A DNA stretch of 64,000 bases. It comes from Butyrivibrio sp. NC2002 (lineage in GTDB: Bacteria > Bacillota > Clostridia > Lachnospirales > Lachnospiraceae). The stretch lies in the NCBI RefSeq assembly GCF_000702265.1, contig NZ_KL370881.1:522363-586362 (forward strand). The letters are read 5' to 3'. The translations under genes and the position numbers were made by a program. Shown here piece by piece: positions 32,730 through 42,719 of this stretch. Under the pieces are notes generated by a model. That model was not told where the DNA came from. It made no database searches and worked only from the letters and a program-made list of their open reading frames with translations. Each line of letters begins with the position of its first letter. The first letter of the stretch is position 1.

Positions 32730-35232
32730 TAAGCTGCAGACAAAGGCAGGAAAATCAATCTTTGAGAGATTCACGGGACTTACGCTTGCGGAGTTCTTAA
32801 AGCTGAAAAAGCTTAAGAAAACGCTCTCCGGAGATAATGGTCAGTCCGGCAAGCAGATTTCCACACAGCAGACCATAACTTTTGACAAGATGTACCAGGA
32901 TGGCATCTGCAAGGTTAGAAAGAATTATTACACTAAGATGATCGAGTTTTATGATCTGAACTATGTGCTTCTGGATGAGGAAGAGAGGGCGGATATACTG
33001 GGGTTGTATTCACAGCTCATAAACTATTTTGATCCGACCATCAGCTTTCAGATCTTCCTCTTTAACAGGCATGTGAATGAGGAGACGCTGGCGGCACAGT
33101 TTGAGATCTCTCCCCAGGGAGATAAGTTCGACGATATTCGTGAGGAGTTTTCGGATATGTTAAAGAGCCTGTCTGCAAAGGGGAATAACGGAGTCATCAA
33201 GAGCAAATATATCATTTTCGGCATTGAAGCGGAGAATATCAAGGAAGCAAGACAGAGGTTTATAAGCCTTGAGGCAGATATCATAAAGAACCTCAAAAAC
33301 CTTGGTACCAATGCGAAGTGTCTCGACGGAAAGGAACGATTAAGAGTCCTGTATGAGTTTTTCAATCAGGACAAGATGGAACCTTTCCATTTTTCATTTA
33401 AGGAAATGGCAGAGTCCGGCAACACGGTAAAGGATTATATCGCACCGCAGGGCTTTGAGTTCCGTTTCCCCGGCAGATATAAGATGGGGCATATGTTTGG
33501 AGCTACGAAGTATCTTGACATCATATCCCCGAAGCTCAATGACGAGCTGCTTAAGAGGCTCTTGGATATAGACAGCAATATCTCTATATCCATCCATATG
33601 AGGACCATTGAGCCAACAGAAGCTATCAAGCTCTTAAAAAGAGCACTGTCGGATGTTCAGAAAACAAAGATCGACGAGCAGAAAAAAGCGGTTCGTGCCG
33701 GATATGACATGGACATTCTTCCTACGGATATCGTTTTGTATGAAAAGAATACTATGGAGCTTTTGGATGATCTGAATACCAGCAATCAGAAGCTCATCTG
33801 GACAACGATCCTGATTTCGAGCTTTGGTAGAAACAAGAAGGAACTGGAAAGCGTGTCACAGAGAGTATCGGGTATCATTCAGCAGGCAAACTGTAGGCTT
33901 ATCGACCTTCAGTACAAGCAGGAGGTGGCCATGAATGCCGCAGCTCCCATCGGTATCAATGAAACGAAAGAGGGCAGGCATCTGATCACAAAGAACCTGG
34001 CGATCCTTGTACCGTTCAATACGCAGGAGCTTTTCCAGTCGGGACAGTCTTTGTATTACGGGCTGAATGCCCTTTCCAACAACATGATTATGGCAGACCG
34101 TAAGAAGCTTCGTACACCGAACGGCGTAATCTTAGGTACGCCCGGTTCCGGCAAATCATTTTCTGCAAAGCGAGAGATCCTTGGAAGTTTCCTTGTATCA
34201 AGGGATGACATTTTGATCTGTGATCCAGAGGGTGAGTATTACCCGCTTGTAAAGGCACTTGGCGGTGAGGTGGTTAAGCTTGCGACCAATTCAAAGGATT
34301 ATCTGAATCCTATGGATATACAGCTTTCCCATAAGAATGACAGGGAGGCACTTAAGCTTAAGTCAGACTTTTTGATCACGCTCTGTGATGCAATCGCAGG
34401 CGGGGAAACAGGTCTTGCCAATGATGAAAAAGGTATCATCGACCGCTGTATCGAGGGTATTTATGATGAGTATTTCAAAGACCCGAGACCGGAGAATATG
34501 CCGATATTGGAAGATCTCTACAATGCTCTCGTAAAGTATGAGCCGGACAAAGCGGTATCGGAGGAGCTTGCCATTGATGCAAAGCAGAAAGCGGTTCGTA
34601 TCGCAAACAGCCTTGTTTTATATGTGCATGGTTCTCAGAACTATTTCAATCACAGGACAAACGTGGATTCTCAGAACCGTATTGTCTGCTTTGATATCAG
34701 AGACCTTGGAAAGCAGCTGAAAGAACTTGGAATGCTGATAGTGCAGGATGCGGTATGGAACAGGGTTTCCCGTAACCGTGAGCGCAGGGTGGCTACCCGT
34801 TACTACTGTGACGAGTTTCACTTGCTTTTAAGAGATAAGCAGACAGCGCAGTATTCAGTGGAGATCTGGAAGCGTTTCAGAAAGTGGGGCGGTATTCCCA
34901 CAGGTTTGACGCAGAACGTGGGAGACTTCCTTCGTTCGGAGGAAATCGAGGGTATCCTTGGTAACTCGGACTTTGTTTATCTCCTTAACCAGAACGCAAA
35001 GGATCAGGTGATCCTGGCAGATAAGCTAGGACTTTCTGAGAAGCAGCTCCAGTATGTAACAAACTCTGAATCCGGATGCGGACTCATTCTTTTTAATGAT
35101 GTGGTCATTCCGTTTGCGGACAGGTATCCGACAGACACCAAGACGTATGCGATCATGAACACTCGTCCACAGGAGGAAGAGGAACATACTGCTGACAAGG
35201 GAGATGATGCAGATGGCGAAGAAAAAGAATAA
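32653..35232 (+). CDS. VirB4-like conjugation ATPase
   Basis: 859 residues from a TTG at 32653. That codon follows AAGGAGGTGG at normal spacing, and no ATG lies in frame nearby, so a TTG start is likely; the gene then overlaps the PrgI-like gene by 77 bases. After a basic N-terminus it has the VirB4 N-terminal domain and an ATPase with Walker A GTPGSGKSFSAKRE (about residue 497), DPEGEYYPL, and Walker B in YYCDEFHLLLRDK. It powers the type IV channel. Its end overlaps the wall-hydrolase gene by 20 bases. Confidence 0.93.
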   Translation: MNASKKSGKKSVTAKSQKSTKNPKNNKLQTKAGKSIFERFTGLTLAEFLKLKKLKKTLSGDNGQSGKQISTQQTITFDKMYQDGICKVRKNYYTKMIEFYDLNYVLLDEEERADILGLYSQLINYFDPTISFQIFLFNRHVNEETLAAQFEISPQGDKFDDIREEFSDMLKSLSAKGNNGVIKSKYIIFGIEAENIKEARQRFISLEADIIKNLKNLGTNAKCLDGKERLRVLYEFFNQDKMEPFHFSFKEMAESGNTVKDYIAPQGFEFRFPGRYKMGHMFGATKYLDIISPKLNDELLKRLLDIDSNISISIHMRTIEPTEAIKLLKRALSDVQKTKIDEQKKAVRAGYDMDILPTDIVLYEKNTMELLDDLNTSNQKLIWTTILISSFGRNKKELESVSQRVSGIIQQANCRLIDLQYKQEVAMNAAAPIGINETKEGRHLITKNLAILVPFNTQELFQSGQSLYYGLNALSNNMIMADRKKLRTPNGVILGTPGSGKSFSAKREILGSFLVSRDDILICDPEGEYYPLVKALGGEVVKLATNSKDYLNPMDIQLSHKNDREALKLKSDFLITLCDAIAGGETGLANDEKGIIDRCIEGIYDEYFKDPRPENMPILEDLYNALVKYEPDKAVSEELAIDAKQKAVRIANSLVLYVHGSQNYFNHRTNVDSQNRIVCFDIRDLGKQLKELGMLIVQDAVWNRVSRNRERRVATRYYCDEFHLLLRDKQTAQYSVEIWKRFRKWGGIPTGLTQNVGDFLRSEEIEGILGNSDFVYLLNQNAKDQVILADKLGLSEKQLQYVTNSESGCGLILFNDVVIPFADRYPTDTKTYAIMNTRPQEEEEHTADKGDDADGEEKE

Positions 35233-37690
35233 TACGGCAAGGAAGGCAGTATCGGACATAACCGGGGCAAAACCCGAGGGATTTGATGCGAAAGCCGATG
35301 CCGGAGATTTTAAGAAAGCACGGGCGGGTCCTACGGGATCCGCTGATGGAAGAGGTAAGGGCAGTGCCGTAAAAAGTAAGGCTGTAAGCGAAGCACAGGA
35401 GATGTTTAATGCTACGCCTGCAAATACGGTTTCCCAGGCAGAAGAAAAGAGCAGAAAGGTCAATCAGGAATTCTTTAAAAAACATGAGAATGAAGATGAT
35501 AAAAATACCGAGTATGCTTCTCAGCGTGAAGAAACAAGGGCACTCCGTAAGCACAGGCAGCATGAGAGCCGTGTAAGGGTAAAGGACAGCTTTATACAGT
35601 CAGATGGAGATTTCCATGGAAAGACCGACTTTGTGGAAGAGGCAGGAGCCGAGACAGCAAAGAGCCATAAGCTTGAGATGCTTGAAAAGAAAGTGGAAAA
35701 AGCTGGTGCCAAAACCCAGAAGGCGAGAAAGAAGCTGCCACAGCGTAAGGAGTACAGGCTGGTGCGGCATTTCGATGAAAAGACCGGGAAAGTAACTTAT
35801 GAGCTTCAGACCAATAAGGTACTTAAGAAGCCGAAGAGTGATAATCCCATAACTGCCGCAAACCGCAGGGCGATGATGGAAGCGCAGGGACTGGTGCATG
35901 ACAAGATATCGGAGGATGAAAAGGATAACTCCGGTGTTGAAGCTGCCCACAGGACAGAAGAGGCCGGTGAAGCCGTTATCGTTCATGCGAGAAATATAAA
36001 GCACGGCGTACAGGCAAAGCGAAGCAATAAGGTAGCGGCTCTTGAAAAGAAGCAGTTCAAGGCGGAGGTGAACTTCAGATATCAAAAGTATTTGGAAGAA
36101 AACCCGGAGGTCAAAAAGAAAGCCATACAGAAGCGTCTTCAGAAGCAGCGTATCAAGCGTGAGTATGCCAAGGCACTTAAGAAAGGAACGACTGAGGCAA
36201 AGCAGGCTGCCGGATATGCAAAAAAAGCGGCAACAACAACCACAAACATGGCTAGAAAAGTAGCAGAGTTCGCAAGGAAGCATATCGGAGCGATAGCGAC
36301 AATAGGCTTGTTCGGACTCTTTTTTATGCTTATAGCCGCAGGTATATCAAGTTGTTCTGCCATACTTAACGGTGGCTTGTCAGCTACTATGGCAGGAAGC
36401 TATCAGAGTCAGCCAGCTCAGCTTGATGCATCGGATGAAGCCATGACTTCAATGGAAATGGCATTGCAGAACACCATAGACAGCATCGAGGAAGATTATC
36501 CCGATTATGATGAGTACAACTATAACCTGGAAGAAATCGGGCATAACCCTTTTACGCTGATCAATTACCTGTCAGCCATAAAGGTTGATGTGGTGGCAGC
36601 GGACTGTGAGGCGGAGATCGAATCGCTTTTTGATGAGATGTATGAGCTGACCCTTACACCAAGGGAAGAGACACGAACCCGCACGGTAACTGTTACGAAT
36701 GAGGAAACCGGTGAAGAGGAAGAAGTGGAAGAGGAATATACCGTTACGATCCTTGATGTGGAGCTTACAAGAAAGCCTTTGGAGGATATCGTTTCGGAGC
36801 GTCTTACCGGGAATGATGATGCGAGCGTGTTATATGCGGCATATCAGCAGACCAACGGTGCATTACAGCAGTTTTACACGCCTCTTGATACGGACTGGTA
36901 CAGCCTTATAAAGAGCTATTACGGTTATAGGAAGAATCCCATTACCGGAGAGAATCAGTTCCACAGGGGCATTGATATCGCAGTACCGGAAGGGACAGAG
37001 GTTTATGCCGGGCATGACGGAACAGTTACCACGGCAGCCTATGACGATGATTACGGGAATTATATCGTGATCACGGACTCAAAAGGCTTTACTACGAAGT
37101 ATGCGCATCTTGAAAGTATGAATGTCAGCGCAGGGCAGACAGTAAGGCATGGAGAGATTATAGGCAAGACCGGAAGTACGGGAGCCGTAACGGGAAGCCA
37201 CTTACATCTGGAGTGCTTATCAGATGGAGAGTATTATAATCCGCTTTTCTATTTTGAAAACGGTAACGGATCCATTTATGGCACGACAGATCCTATCGGT
37301 GGCAGTGGCGATGTAGCTGCACTTATAGCAGAAGCGGAGAACTATCTCGGATACCCTTATGTATGGGGCGGTAGTAGTCCTTCAACGAGCTTCGACTGTT
37401 CGGGCTTTGTGTGCTATGTGGTGACTCACAGCGGATATTACAATCTGCCACGTACCACAGCGCAGGGCATCTATAACCAGTGCCAGCATATCAGCGCATC
37501 AGAAGCGAGAGCCGGGGATATTATCTTTTTCACAGGTACATACAATTCCGGCAATCCGGTAACCCATGTTGGTATCTATGCCGGCAATGGTCAGATGATC
37601 CATGCAGGCGATCCCATCAAATACTCTTCCATTAACACACCATACTGGCAGAGCCATTTCTACGCATTTGGCAGATTGCCGGGACATTAA
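35213..37690 (+). CDS. Bifunctional peptidoglycan hydrolase (M23 plus NlpC/P60), VirB1-like
   Basis: About 825 residues from the ATG at 35213, nine bases after AGGGAG. The first 350 residues are basic, helical and cytoplasmic; one membrane helix (IGAIATIGLFGLFFMLIAAG) follows at about 360-385; the rest is outside. An M23 LytM-type metallopeptidase domain (HRGIDIAVPEGTEVYAGHDG, TKYAHLESM, GSHLHLECL) precedes an NlpC/P60 domain with the catalytic Cys in SFDCSGFVCYV and His in THVGIYAGNGQM. It would open the wall for the mating channel, like CwlT of Tn916-type elements but with an M23 in place of the lysozyme domain. Confidence 0.92.
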   Translation: MAKKKNNTARKAVSDITGAKPEGFDAKADAGDFKKARAGPTGSADGRGKGSAVKSKAVSEAQEMFNATPANTVSQAEEKSRKVNQEFFKKHENEDDKNTEYASQREETRALRKHRQHESRVRVKDSFIQSDGDFHGKTDFVEEAGAETAKSHKLEMLEKKVEKAGAKTQKARKKLPQRKEYRLVRHFDEKTGKVTYELQTNKVLKKPKSDNPITAANRRAMMEAQGLVHDKISEDEKDNSGVEAAHRTEEAGEAVIVHARNIKHGVQAKRSNKVAALEKKQFKAEVNFRYQKYLEENPEVKKKAIQKRLQKQRIKREYAKALKKGTTEAKQAAGYAKKAATTTTNMARKVAEFARKHIGAIATIGLFGLFFMLIAAGISSCSAILNGGLSATMAGSYQSQPAQLDASDEAMTSMEMALQNTIDSIEEDYPDYDEYNYNLEEIGHNPFTLINYLSAIKVDVVAADCEAEIESLFDEMYELTLTPREETRTRTVTVTNEETGEEEEVEEEYTVTILDVELTRKPLEDIVSERLTGNDDASVLYAAYQQTNGALQQFYTPLDTDWYSLIKSYYGYRKNPITGENQFHRGIDIAVPEGTEVYAGHDGTVTTAAYDDDYGNYIVITDSKGFTTKYAHLESMNVSAGQTVRHGEIIGKTGSTGAVTGSHLHLECLSDGEYYNPLFYFENGNGSIYGTTDPIGGSGDVAALIAEAENYLGYPYVWGGSSPSTSFDCSGFVCYVVTHSGYYNLPRTTAQGIYNQCQHISASEARAGDIIFFTGTYNSGNPVTHVGIYAGNGQMIHAGDPIKYSSINTPYWQSHFYAFGRLPGH

Positions 37691-37699
37691 GGAGGCAAG

Positions 37700-38011
37700 A
37701 TGAAAAGAGAAACAATCAAGAAAAACCGTATTCATGCCGCCGAGAAGAAAGAGTATTACACCGAACGTGAGAAATACTGGGCAAGACTCGAACAGGAAGC
37801 GGATGATGCGGAAGCGATGAAGATCATTAGAAAGAAACATATAACACCGGAGCAGCTGGCACTGTTTAACAGCCTTTCTGAAAAAGAGGTTGCGGACATG
37901 ATAGCTGCAAGGGATAAGGAAGTAAAACAGACCCCGCCCGATGAAGGCGGGGCCTTTCATGCAGAAAATGAAAAGGAGACAAACGAAAATGCAAAGAAAG
38001 TTATCAGTTAG
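37700..38011 (+). CDS. Small charged helical protein, DUF4315-like
   Basis: 103 residues, soluble, with a long charged helix (TEREKYWARLEQEADDAEAMKII) followed by ITPEQLALFNSLSEKEVADMI. The pattern of a coiled coil, then a short SPEEL-type helix, resembles the DUF4315 family of conjugative elements; I am not certain. The ribosome site is AAGGAGG. The 3' end overlaps the DUF4366 gene start by 23 bases and codes through a hairpin at 37932-37952. Confidence 0.6.
   Translation: MKRETIKKNRIHAAEKKEYYTEREKYWARLEQEADDAEAMKIIRKKHITPEQLALFNSLSEKEVADMIAARDKEVKQTPPDEGGAFHAENEKETNENAKKVIS
37932..37952 (+). other. GC-rich intragenic hairpin before the DUF4366 gene
   Basis: CCCCGCC (37932-37938) and GGCGGGG (37946-37952) form a strong 7-bp stem 37 bases upstream of the next start. 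It lacks a T run; an mRNA processing or stability role is more likely than termination. Confidence 0.5.
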
Positions 38012-39890
38012 GATTATTGCATCGCTGATCTTATCGGTGATGCTATTTGCACTGCCGGTCGGGGCATTCATTGCGAACAGTTCCACGGCGGTATCGGTAT
38101 ATGCCGAAGAGAGCGTGACAGGTAATGAAGCAGGAACTACAGATGATTCGTCATCAAGTGATGATGCTTCAGATAGAGGTTCTACAGATGAAGGAACAGA
38201 TACAACAGTTGAAAATCCTTCGAGCGGGGATAATTCCGATGCCGAGGATACTTCCAACACAGGAGACAGCGCCTCCGAAAATGAATCCGGGGATGGTGAG
38301 GACGGTGGTGAGACTGGAGAAGATGATCCCACACCGACTCCTGAACCTACACCTGAGCCGGAACCTGAGTGTATCTGTGACCACAAGTGCAGCCAGTATG
38401 ATTACAACAAGGACTGCCCTGTATGTAGTCAGAACTATAAGGACTGCGCATATAAGGAGCCGAGCGTAAAGATTACGATCAATACTCCTTCGGGATGGTA
38501 CTCAAGCGGTACATCTGCAAAGGTCACTTTTAAGGTCGAAGATATCCTTGATACAGGGAACTTTGCCATAAAGTCCGTGAAAGCAAAGATCGGACAGAAT
38601 GGCAGCTACAACGATGTAACAGAGGATATGTTCCTTGAGATTTCCGAGAACTGCACCGTATATGTGCTTGTGACGGATGCTAATGATAAGAGCTATGAGA
38701 GAAGCCGTTCCATCAAGTGCTTTGATACAAGCAAGCCTACGCTGAATGCGGCGGTATCGGACGGACTTCTCACTATCCAGGCATCCGATAATGACTCCGG
38801 CGTAAAGGTTATCTATGTGAACGGATATGAGTTTACTGATGTTACGAACGGAACCGTAAATATCAGGCTTTCCCAGTTCGATGCAGGCTATGAGTATTTC
38901 ACGATCACAGCCATGGATAATGCCGGGAATGTATCGGAGGTTTATAAGACAAAGAATCCTTACTACAAGGATCCTAACTCTGATGATGACAGTAATCCGG
39001 CAGAACAGCTTCCTGCAAGTGCGGAGGCTACGAAGCCTTCCAGTGCGACCGCAACGGTTACAGATCACACAAAGACTGACAGTAATGGAAATACGACAAG
39101 CACTACAAGTACCTCAACCAGCACCAATACATCTCCCGAGGCGCAGAAAAAAGCCGAGTTTGCCAAGGCTGATGCAGAGGAGGCTGCTTTATCAGATGGA
39201 GAGAACGGCGAGGATATGAACCTTGGAAAAGAGTTTTATACCATCGAAGCTGCAAGCGGCAAGGTCTTTTATCTGATCATTGATCGTGACGGACAGGAGG
39301 AGATGGTTTATTTCCTGACAGAGATCACGGAGAATGACCTGCTTAATGTAACAACAGATAATTCGGAGACTCTGCCTAAGAACTCAGCGGCTCTTGAATC
39401 GCAGATCCCTGTGACGGAGAGCGCATTGCCTAATAACAATACGGATATCGACGATACCCACGAAGTTGAGACTCCTACTGAGACACCGAAGGAACCACAG
39501 GAGACTGAACCGGAAGAGCCTGCCGAAGAGGAGCCGGAAGAGCCTGTTAAGAGCAATCCGATTTTGGGATATATCATCATGGCTATCTTTGGCGGCGGTG
39601 TGATCGGGGCTGCATATTATTTCAAGGTAGTTAAGAAAAAGCAGGACGGCGATTTTGTCGAGGATGAAGATGAAGAAGCCGAAGAGGAAGTATATGCAGA
39701 CGATGCGGATGAGCAGGAAAAGGATCCTAATGACGCCTGGTTTGATAATGCCGATGATGCGGCAGATTATCCTGAACCTACAGAAGAACAGAAAGACAGA
39801 CCTGCTCCTACGGCGGAGGATATGGAAGATGCAACAATAGCTGATACGGAAGAGGAGAGCGCAGCAGATGTATCAGAAAAAGATGAATAA
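37989..39890 (+). CDS. DUF4366 surface protein
   Basis: About 633 residues from the ATG at 37989, behind AAGGAG. A signal peptide (LSVRIIASLILSVMLFALPV) leads to an acidic Ser/Thr/Asp-rich stretch, a Pro-Glu run, and a six-cysteine block (CICDHKC, DCPVC, KDC). The middle has Ig-like strands with VKVIYVNGYEF and ITAMDNAGNVSEVY. A membrane helix (GYIIMAIFGGGVIGAAYYF) near residue 545 is followed by a very acidic cytoplasmic tail. DUF4366 proteins are exported components of clostridial conjugative elements; a role in mating contact or channel assembly is inferred from position only. Confidence 0.85.
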   Translation: MQRKLSVRIIASLILSVMLFALPVGAFIANSSTAVSVYAEESVTGNEAGTTDDSSSSDDASDRGSTDEGTDTTVENPSSGDNSDAEDTSNTGDSASENESGDGEDGGETGEDDPTPTPEPTPEPEPECICDHKCSQYDYNKDCPVCSQNYKDCAYKEPSVKITINTPSGWYSSGTSAKVTFKVEDILDTGNFAIKSVKAKIGQNGSYNDVTEDMFLEISENCTVYVLVTDANDKSYERSRSIKCFDTSKPTLNAAVSDGLLTIQASDNDSGVKVIYVNGYEFTDVTNGTVNIRLSQFDAGYEYFTITAMDNAGNVSEVYKTKNPYYKDPNSDDDSNPAEQLPASAEATKPSSATATVTDHTKTDSNGNTTSTTSTSTSTNTSPEAQKKAEFAKADAEEAALSDGENGEDMNLGKEFYTIEAASGKVFYLIIDRDGQEEMVYFLTEITENDLLNVTTDNSETLPKNSAALESQIPVTESALPNNNTDIDDTHEVETPTETPKEPQETEPEEPAEEEPEEPVKSNPILGYIIMAIFGGGVIGAAYYFKVVKKKQDGDFVEDEDEEAEEEVYADDADEQEKDPNDAWFDNADDAADYPEPTEEQKDRPAPTAEDMEDATIADTEEESAADVSEKDE

Positions 39891-39902
39891 ACACATTTAC
39901 GG

Positions 39903-39931
39903 CGGAGAGGATAACCTCTCCGTCATCTTTT
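39903..39931 (+). terminator. Hairpin after the DUF4366 gene
   Basis: CGGAGAGG (39903-39910), a 4-base loop ATAA, and CCTCTCCG (39915-39922), followed by a T-rich tail. It could be a partial terminator within the transfer operon. Confidence 0.65.
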
Positions 39932-39950
39932 GAAAGGAGAAATGAGTTTT

Positions 39951-40439
39951 ATGGAACAGACAGCAGAAAAAAAGAAGATGGATGAGATCACCATCAAGTT
40001 TGGCAAGGGATGTGTCGGAGAGCCTTTTACGGGTAAGGACGGCAAGGAGTATAAGCAGATCCTTATTCCTAACAAGGATGAAAATGATCATAGTCCCTGG
40101 GCAACATTTGTAGCAAGGTCAAATGCGGTGCATGAGGATCAGTATGGTAAGGGCATGTGGATGAAGCTACCTGCTGATGGCCATACCACAGTACGCAAGG
40201 ATCACTGCGTCGGTGAGGGCGCAGATGGAAAAAAGATCTGGGAGACTGAAAAGACCAAGGTATCCAACAGAGATCTGAAGGGCATGGTGGAGTTTTATAA
40301 GTCCAGAGGCAAGGAACAGGAGGAAAAGCCGAGAGAATCTCTTAAGGACAGGCTTTCCGAGAAAAAGGCGGAAGTATCACAGCAGAAGCACGATGCTCCT
40401 CAGAAGACTGCCACCAAGTCAAAGGAAGCTTCTTTATAA
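39951..40439 (+). CDS. Hypothetical element protein with ESLKDRL tail
   Basis: About 162 residues from the ATG at 39951 (AAAGGAGA at normal distance; an ATG at 39942 is too close). The N-terminal domain reads ITIKFGKGCVGEPFTGKDGK and ends near GMWMKLPADG, a beta-rich domain that could be an OB fold, but I cannot name the family. The C-terminal tail is charged and contains PRESLKDRLSEKKAEV, part of a motif found at the ends of other proteins of this element. It is followed directly by topoisomerase III, which fits a DNA-processing role. Confidence 0.7.
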   Translation: MEQTAEKKKMDEITIKFGKGCVGEPFTGKDGKEYKQILIPNKDENDHSPWATFVARSNAVHEDQYGKGMWMKLPADGHTTVRKDHCVGEGADGKKIWETEKTKVSNRDLKGMVEFYKSRGKEQEEKPRESLKDRLSEKKAEVSQQKHDAPQKTATKSKEASL

Positions 40440-40449
40440 GGAGGCTGCT

Positions 40450-42555
40450 ATGGGATACAAGTTAGTGGTTACTGAAAAGCCCAGTGTGGCCAGAGCCTAT
40501 GCGGATGCACTGGGCGTAAAGAATGCACAGGACGGTTATATCGAGGGAAACGGTTATATCATTTCATGGTGCGTAGGACATCTTATCGAGCTGGCACAGC
40601 CGGATTCTTATGATCCTGCACTAAAGAAATGGTCGTATAATTCGCTCCCGATCATGCCGGGGAACTGGCAGTATGAGATCAAAAAGGATACAAAAGCCCA
40701 GTTTAAGGTACTTAAGAAGCTCATGCACGATAAAGGTGTGGATGAGACTATCTGTGCTACCGATGCCGGACGAGAGGGCGAGCTTATATTCAGACTTGTA
40801 TATGAGCAGGCAGGCTGTGATAAACCCATCAAGCGTTTATGGCTTTCATCCATGGAAGAGAGTGCCATAAGGGAAGGCTTTGCCAATCTGAAACCCGGAT
40901 ATATGTACAACGACCTGTATCAGAGTGCTTTATGCAGACAACAGGCTGACTGGCTTGTGGGTATCAATGGTACAAGGCTTTTCACGGTGCTTTATAACAG
41001 ACTTTTGAAAGTCGGAAGGGTGCAGACTCCTACACTTGCAATGCTTGTGGACAGAGACGAAGCAATCCGAACCTTTAAGAAAGAGCCGTTTTATACCTGC
41101 CATATAGATGTAAATGGCATGGAAGCGGTATCCGATAAGTTCAAGACCGAAGATGAGGCAATGTCCGTAGAGGGATGTGCCGTATTTAACCCGGTGCGTA
41201 TTACGAAGGTGGAGGAAGAGGAAAAGAGTATCGCACAGCCGAGACTTTATGACCTTACCACCCTGCAGAGGGATGCCAATCGTATCTTTGGATTTACGGC
41301 AAAGCAGACCTTGGATTATACCCAGAGCCTTTATGAAAAGCGTCTTTGTACTTATCCGAGGACGGACAGCCAGTTTTTATCCGATGATATGGGACAGACT
41401 GCGGAAGATGTGATCGGAGCGGTGTTTAAAAGCATATTAAAGATTCCGCAGGATTATTCGCCGGATATCGGCAGAGTCTTAAACAGTAAAAAGGTCACAG
41501 ACCACCATGCCATCATTCCCACGATGGAAATAGGCAAACAAAATATGGATGCACTTGCAGAGGGAGAGAAGAAGATTCTTTACCTCATTTCATATCGTGT
41601 TCTGTGTGCTACATCCGGGAGGCACATTTATAAGGGTGTAAAGGTGGAACTTGACTGTGATGGGTTTAAGTTTCATGCAAGCGGAAAGACGGTCATATCC
41701 GAAGGCTTTAAGAAGTATGAAAAGATGCTCAGGAACCGCTTTAAGGTAAAGACTGATGCGGAAGATGAAGAAAAGCCTATTCCAGTAATAAGGGAAGGAC
41801 AGTCATTCCGTGATGTGAATCCGAGAGTGGTGGAGGGCTTCACGCAGCCACCAAAAGCTTTTACGGAAGACACGCTCCTTAAGTATATGGAGACTGCCGG
41901 TGCTTCGGAAATGGACGATGATGTAGAGCGTAAGGGTCTCGGCACACCTGCCACCAGAGCGGATATCATCGAGAAGCTGGTAAAAGACGGTTTTGTCAAA
42001 AGAGATAAGAAAAAGCTGGTTCCCACGGATGATGGAATCAAGCTCATAACCATCCTGCCTGATGCGGTGAAATCTCCGCAGATGACGGCGGACTGGGAAA
42101 ACGCACTTGTCCTTGTCTCCAAGGGTGAGATGAGTGCGGATGCCTTTATTAAGGGCATTAAGGACATGGTAACTGATTTGATAAAAACATACAGTAGCGT
42201 AAGCGAGGAGGAAAAGAAGATGTTTGGTTCAGAAGAAGCAATCGGAAAATGCCCTAAGTGTGGCGGAGATGTTGTTGTCGGCAAGTATGGAGCATACTGC
42301 ACCGAGAAGTGCGGCATGAGCCTTGGCTATGCCATGGGAAGAAAGCTTGACGAGGAGCAGATCAAGAAGCTTCTTGCAGGAGAAAAGATCTTTATGAAAG
42401 GTCTTAAGAGCAAGAAGGGCAAGAGCTACGATGCTTTTCTTAAGCCTGAAGGTGTGGAGGCGTATGACTACACCAATAAGGATGGCGAAGAGAGGAGCGG
42501 TTTCCAGTTCAAGTTTTCCATGGAGTTTCCGGAGCGTAAGAAGAAGGGAGAGTGA
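40450..42555 (+). CDS. topB: DNA topoisomerase III
   Basis: About 701 residues from the ATG at 40450 behind AAGGAGG. The Toprim motif is in VTEKPSVARAYADAL and CATDAGREGELIFR, and the active-site tyrosine is Tyr302 in LCTYPRTDSQFLS. Near the C-terminus is a zinc-ribbon-like segment (GKCPKCGGDVVVGKYGAYC). Element-borne TopB probably decatenates or processes single strands during transfer and replication of the excised form. Confidence 0.96.
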   Translation: MGYKLVVTEKPSVARAYADALGVKNAQDGYIEGNGYIISWCVGHLIELAQPDSYDPALKKWSYNSLPIMPGNWQYEIKKDTKAQFKVLKKLMHDKGVDETICATDAGREGELIFRLVYEQAGCDKPIKRLWLSSMEESAIREGFANLKPGYMYNDLYQSALCRQQADWLVGINGTRLFTVLYNRLLKVGRVQTPTLAMLVDRDEAIRTFKKEPFYTCHIDVNGMEAVSDKFKTEDEAMSVEGCAVFNPVRITKVEEEEKSIAQPRLYDLTTLQRDANRIFGFTAKQTLDYTQSLYEKRLCTYPRTDSQFLSDDMGQTAEDVIGAVFKSILKIPQDYSPDIGRVLNSKKVTDHHAIIPTMEIGKQNMDALAEGEKKILYLISYRVLCATSGRHIYKGVKVELDCDGFKFHASGKTVISEGFKKYEKMLRNRFKVKTDAEDEEKPIPVIREGQSFRDVNPRVVEGFTQPPKAFTEDTLLKYMETAGASEMDDDVERKGLGTPATRADIIEKLVKDGFVKRDKKKLVPTDDGIKLITILPDAVKSPQMTADWENALVLVSKGEMSADAFIKGIKDMVTDLIKTYSSVSEEEKKMFGSEEAIGKCPKCGGDVVVGKYGAYCTEKCGMSLGYAMGRKLDEEQIKKLLAGEKIFMKGLKSKKGKSYDAFLKPEGVEAYDYTNKDGEERSGFQFKFSMEFPERKKKGE

Positions 42556-42560
42556 GCAAC

Positions 42561-42719
42561 ATGAAGAAAGCAGTAAAGGTATTACTGGGCATTGCGGCGG
42601 CAGGAACCATTGTTTCCGCCGTCGTTTATGCAGTAAAGAAGTACAAGGACAGAAAAAACAAGGATTTCTGTGATGATTATTTTAACTATATGGAGGAGGT
42701 TACAGAAGATGCAGAATAA
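42561..42719 (+). CDS. Small single-pass membrane protein (52 aa)
   Basis: A 52-codon gene just after topB. The product has one hydrophobic helix (VLLGIAAAGTIVSAVVYAV) followed by a strongly charged tail. A weak GGGAG lies upstream. Its last codons overlap the next small gene, so the two are likely coupled. The family is not recognised; tiny membrane proteins in this slot are common in such elements. Confidence 0.55.
   Translation: MKKAVKVLLGIAAAGTIVSAVVYAVKKYKDRKNKDFCDDYFNYMEEVTEDAE

Noticed and set aside
37499-38386. A 295-codon minus-strand frame with a Ser/Val-rich start
   Set aside because: It is the complement of the acidic repeat region of the DUF4366 protein and of the wall hydrolase end; the composition is an artefact.
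41673-42317. A 214-codon frame opposite topB
   Set aside because: topB is certain in the other strand, and the frame has no start signal or family features.
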